Source of the DNA: Chromatiales bacterium | Lineage (GTDB): Bacteria > Pseudomonadota > Gammaproteobacteria > Chromatiales > Chromatiaceae | Direction of reading: 5' to 3' | DNA: 7,203 bases | NCBI GenBank assembly: GCA_022360595.1 | Contig: JAKSCN010000618.1 | Coordinates: 1-7,203 of the forward strand | Part shown: piece after piece, positions 5,633 to 7,203 of the stretch | How the letters are laid out: every line of letters begins with the position of its first letter | Position numbering within the stretch: the stretch's first letter is position 1 | The notes under the pieces: model-generated | Databases searched by the model: none | Seen by the model: the letters and a program-made list of their open reading frames with translations, nothing else | What the model was told of the DNA's origin: nothing | Translations under genes and position numbers: made by a program

Positions 5633-6529
5633 ATGTTGAGACTATTGTTCCTCACTCGGTTTGTCCGCATGACTCTCCTGATCGCCTGCCTCTTTTTGGC
5701 GCAGGCAGGTTGGAGCCGAGATCTAAACGAGATAAAACAGGCCGGTGTTATTCGCCATATCGGTGTCCCTTATGCCCATTTCGTTACTGGCGGTGGGGAT
5801 GGCCTGGATGTTGAGCTGATTCGGGGCTTTGCCCGACAGTTGGGGGTAGAGTACCAGTTCATTGAAACCAACTGGGGAAACCTGTTGGGCGACCTGATCG
5901 GCCACAAAGTGACCCTGGGCGATCAAGGCGTGGAAAGGCTTGCGCCAACTCCCGTCCGCGGCGACATCATCGCCAGTGGCTTGACTGTGCTGGATTGGCG
6001 CAAAAAGGTCATTGACTATTCAGACCCTATATTTCCTACCGCTGTCTGGTTGCTCTCACGGGCGGACTCTTCGATTCAACCTATCAAGCCATCCGGATCA
6101 CTAAAGAGAGATATCGCCCAGGTCAAAGCGCTACTCGCTGGCCGTACGGTATTGGGTCTGGAGAATACCTGTCTGGACCCAAAGCTTTATCAACTCTCGA
6201 AAACCAATGCGGATATCCGCTTGGCGGATAACACAGTACGTTTAAATGAGATGGCGCCGGCCATCATTAACCGGCTCACCGAAACAACACTACTCGATGT
6301 ACCGGATGCCCTGATTGCCCTGGACAAGTGGCCAGGTAAACTGAAGGTGATAGGACCGATCTCCGAGCGACAGGTGATGGCTGCCGGTTTTCGCAAGGCG
6401 TCACCCGAATTGCGCCACGCCTTTAACCGTTATCTTCAACAGCTAAAACAGGATGGTACGTACCTGGAGCTAATCAAAAAGTACTATCCTACAGTATTCC
6501 ACCATTACGGAGATTTTTTCCAGGGATAA
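5633..6529 (+). CDS. Periplasmic solute-binding protein, family 3 (SBP_bac_3), probably sensory
   Basis: A 298-residue two-lobed binding protein of the amino-acid-binding family 3. Residues 1-25 look like a signal peptide (Arg 3, 9 and 12, hydrophobic 13-23, AQA-GW cleavage). LIAC at 16-19 also fits a lipobox, but the hydrophobic run continues past the Cys, so a lipoprotein is less likely. Family features: GLDVELIRGFARQLGVEYQF (57-76), then SGLTVLDWRKKVIDYSDP (115-132). In the latter, Arg123 aligns with the Arg that holds the ligand carboxylate in LAO-type proteins. LLDVPDAL (220-227) has Asp222 in the place of the amino-group ligand, and RHAFNRYLQQLKQDGTYLELIKKYYP (261-286) is the usual C-terminal helix pair. 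No lytic transglycosylase domain follows, so it is not MltF. No ABC permease or ATPase gene is adjacent. The stop overlaps the start of a membrane sensor gene, so a ligand-presenting role is inferred. ATG 5633 is preferred; ATG 5669 has no ribosome site. Confidence 0.85.
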   Translation: MLRLLFLTRFVRMTLLIACLFLAQAGWSRDLNEIKQAGVIRHIGVPYAHFVTGGGDGLDVELIRGFARQLGVEYQFIETNWGNLLGDLIGHKVTLGDQGVERLAPTPVRGDIIASGLTVLDWRKKVIDYSDPIFPTAVWLLSRADSSIQPIKPSGSLKRDIAQVKALLAGRTVLGLENTCLDPKLYQLSKTNADIRLADNTVRLNEMAPAIINRLTETTLLDVPDALIALDKWPGKLKVIGPISERQVMAAGFRKASPELRHAFNRYLQQLKQDGTYLELIKKYYPTVFHHYGDFFQG

Positions 6530-7203
6530 TGGATAGCTATACCAGCCACTTACAACCGTCACTGAAACCCGCCAATATTATTGTCCTGCTAGCAGGGTTC
6601 TGCCTTATTGGCTACCTGATACTGCTGCTTGGCACCACCTATATCTCCCAAAACAGCTTACGAGATGCGGCCCTATCAGAGCTGAAACACAATCTCGATA
6701 AACAGGCGACCGCCCTCAGCTACTTCTACTCTGAAAGAAAAAACGACTTAACCAATCTGGCCAAAAACCGGGCCCTGGAAGTCTACTTTGCCAACAAGCG
6801 ATTAGGGCTTTCAATGGAGTACGGTCTGCAAGCCAGCCTCTTTGCCATGGATCAGGTGTTCGCTGAACTGATGCAAAGTAAAAAACTGGGCAAGGCGGAC
6901 ATCTATCTGAGCCTGCTGTTTTTGGATAACGACGACAATATTTTGATCGAACGGGGGCCAATGACAAGCCGCATTGAGCCCCCCTCTCACTACATCTTCA
7001 CCGCGCCCAATGACTACCTTTTCCATATTATCCAGACAGACGACCACAGCCACACTTTCCTGATAGTCCCCTATTTCCATAAACAGAAGCGGGAGGGGGC
7101 CATCGTCGCTGAAATCAATACCAAAGAGCTACTAAAGGCGATGTTGCATCTGGGCGAAAGCAGCCCCGAGTACGCACTGTCCGTCATTGACGACCCAGCC
7201 AGC
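6529..7203 (+). CDS. Membrane sensor protein, probable histidine kinase N-terminus (3' end outside window)
   Basis: Reads from ATG 6529 to the right edge without a stop (225 codons); I translated it by hand. After a short cytoplasmic start, residues 16-39 form one membrane helix (NIIVLLAGFCLIGYLILLLGTTYI). The remainder is hydrophilic and presumably periplasmic. It begins with a helical stretch, SLRDAALSELKHNLDKQATALSYFYSERKNDLTNLAKNRALEVYF (about 42-86), of the sort that opens Cache-type sensor domains. YLSLLFLDNDDNILIERG and FLIVPYFHKQKREGAIVAEIN look like the beta strands of that fold. The YFYSERKNDLTNLA...GLSMEYGL pattern resembles the N-termini of large hybrid sensor histidine kinases in gammaproteobacteria. 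The kinase part itself is outside the window, so a diguanylate cyclase or chemoreceptor remains possible. The ATG shares its A with the TAA of the upstream gene, implying coupled translation. The upstream gene's AGGG at 6522-6525 can serve as ribosome site. Confidence 0.7.
   Translation, partial: MDSYTSHLQPSLKPANIIVLLAGFCLIGYLILLLGTTYISQNSLRDAALSELKHNLDKQATALSYFYSERKNDLTNLAKNRALEVYFANKRLGLSMEYGLQASLFAMDQVFAELMQSKKLGKADIYLSLLFLDNDDNILIERGPMTSRIEPPSHYIFTAPNDYLFHIIQTDDHSHTFLIVPYFHKQKREGAIVAEINTKELLKAMLHLGESSPEYALSVIDDPAS

Noticed and set aside
5593..5814. 73-residue plus-strand frame ahead of the solute-binding gene
   Set aside because: Most of it overlaps the solute-binding gene in another frame, and its product is rich in Arg, Cys and Pro with no recognisable domain.
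5633..6529. Membrane-bound lytic transglycosylase MltF
   Set aside because: MltF has a similar N-terminal binding-protein domain but needs a C-terminal transglycosylase domain; this protein ends after the binding domain.

Overview
The window reads as ordinary chromosome from a gammaproteobacterium. The best fit is the Chromatiales and related sulfur-oxidising lineages, including symbionts. This rests on the style of the proteins, the moderately GC-rich coding sequence, and the order rpe-gph-trpE-trpG-trpD, which resembles pseudomonads and purple sulfur bacteria. The taxonomic call is inference. No mobile element, CRISPR array, tRNA or rRNA was seen.

Layout. On the minus strand, 1-425 is the 5' part of a secreted DUF3530 (alpha/beta-hydrolase-like) protein that runs off the left edge. 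A 187-bp AT-rich gap holds a good minus-strand promoter and a weaker plus-strand one sharing the same -35 area. On the plus strand follow rpe (613-1299), a hairpin terminator, gph (1379-2047), a perfect 12-bp hairpin, and then a 5' leader for the tryptophan genes. That leader encodes an 18-residue peptide ending Trp-Arg-Trp (trpL, 2168-2224) with its own Shine-Dalgarno sequence. A foldable segment follows, ending in six T just before the trpE ribosome binding site. trpE (2279-3775), trpG (3778-4359) and trpD (4402-5421) are tightly packed and intact. Together they convert chorismate to anthranilate and then to phosphoribosyl-anthranilate.

trpC, which commonly follows trpD in this group, is absent. 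After trpD comes a 211-bp gap with several hairpins and an 11-bp direct repeat. Then there is a two-gene unit: a periplasmic family 3 solute-binding protein (5633-6529), and, overlapping it by one base, a membrane-anchored protein with a large periplasmic region (6529 to the right edge). The second gene looks like the sensor half of a histidine kinase or similar receptor. No transport permease is next to them, so the pair is more likely sensory than an uptake system.

The most notable items are the trp leader peptide with its unusual long-range fold, and the solute-binding/sensor pair at the place where trpC would be expected. Most genes here are well-known housekeeping genes, and I see no strong case for a wholly new system.
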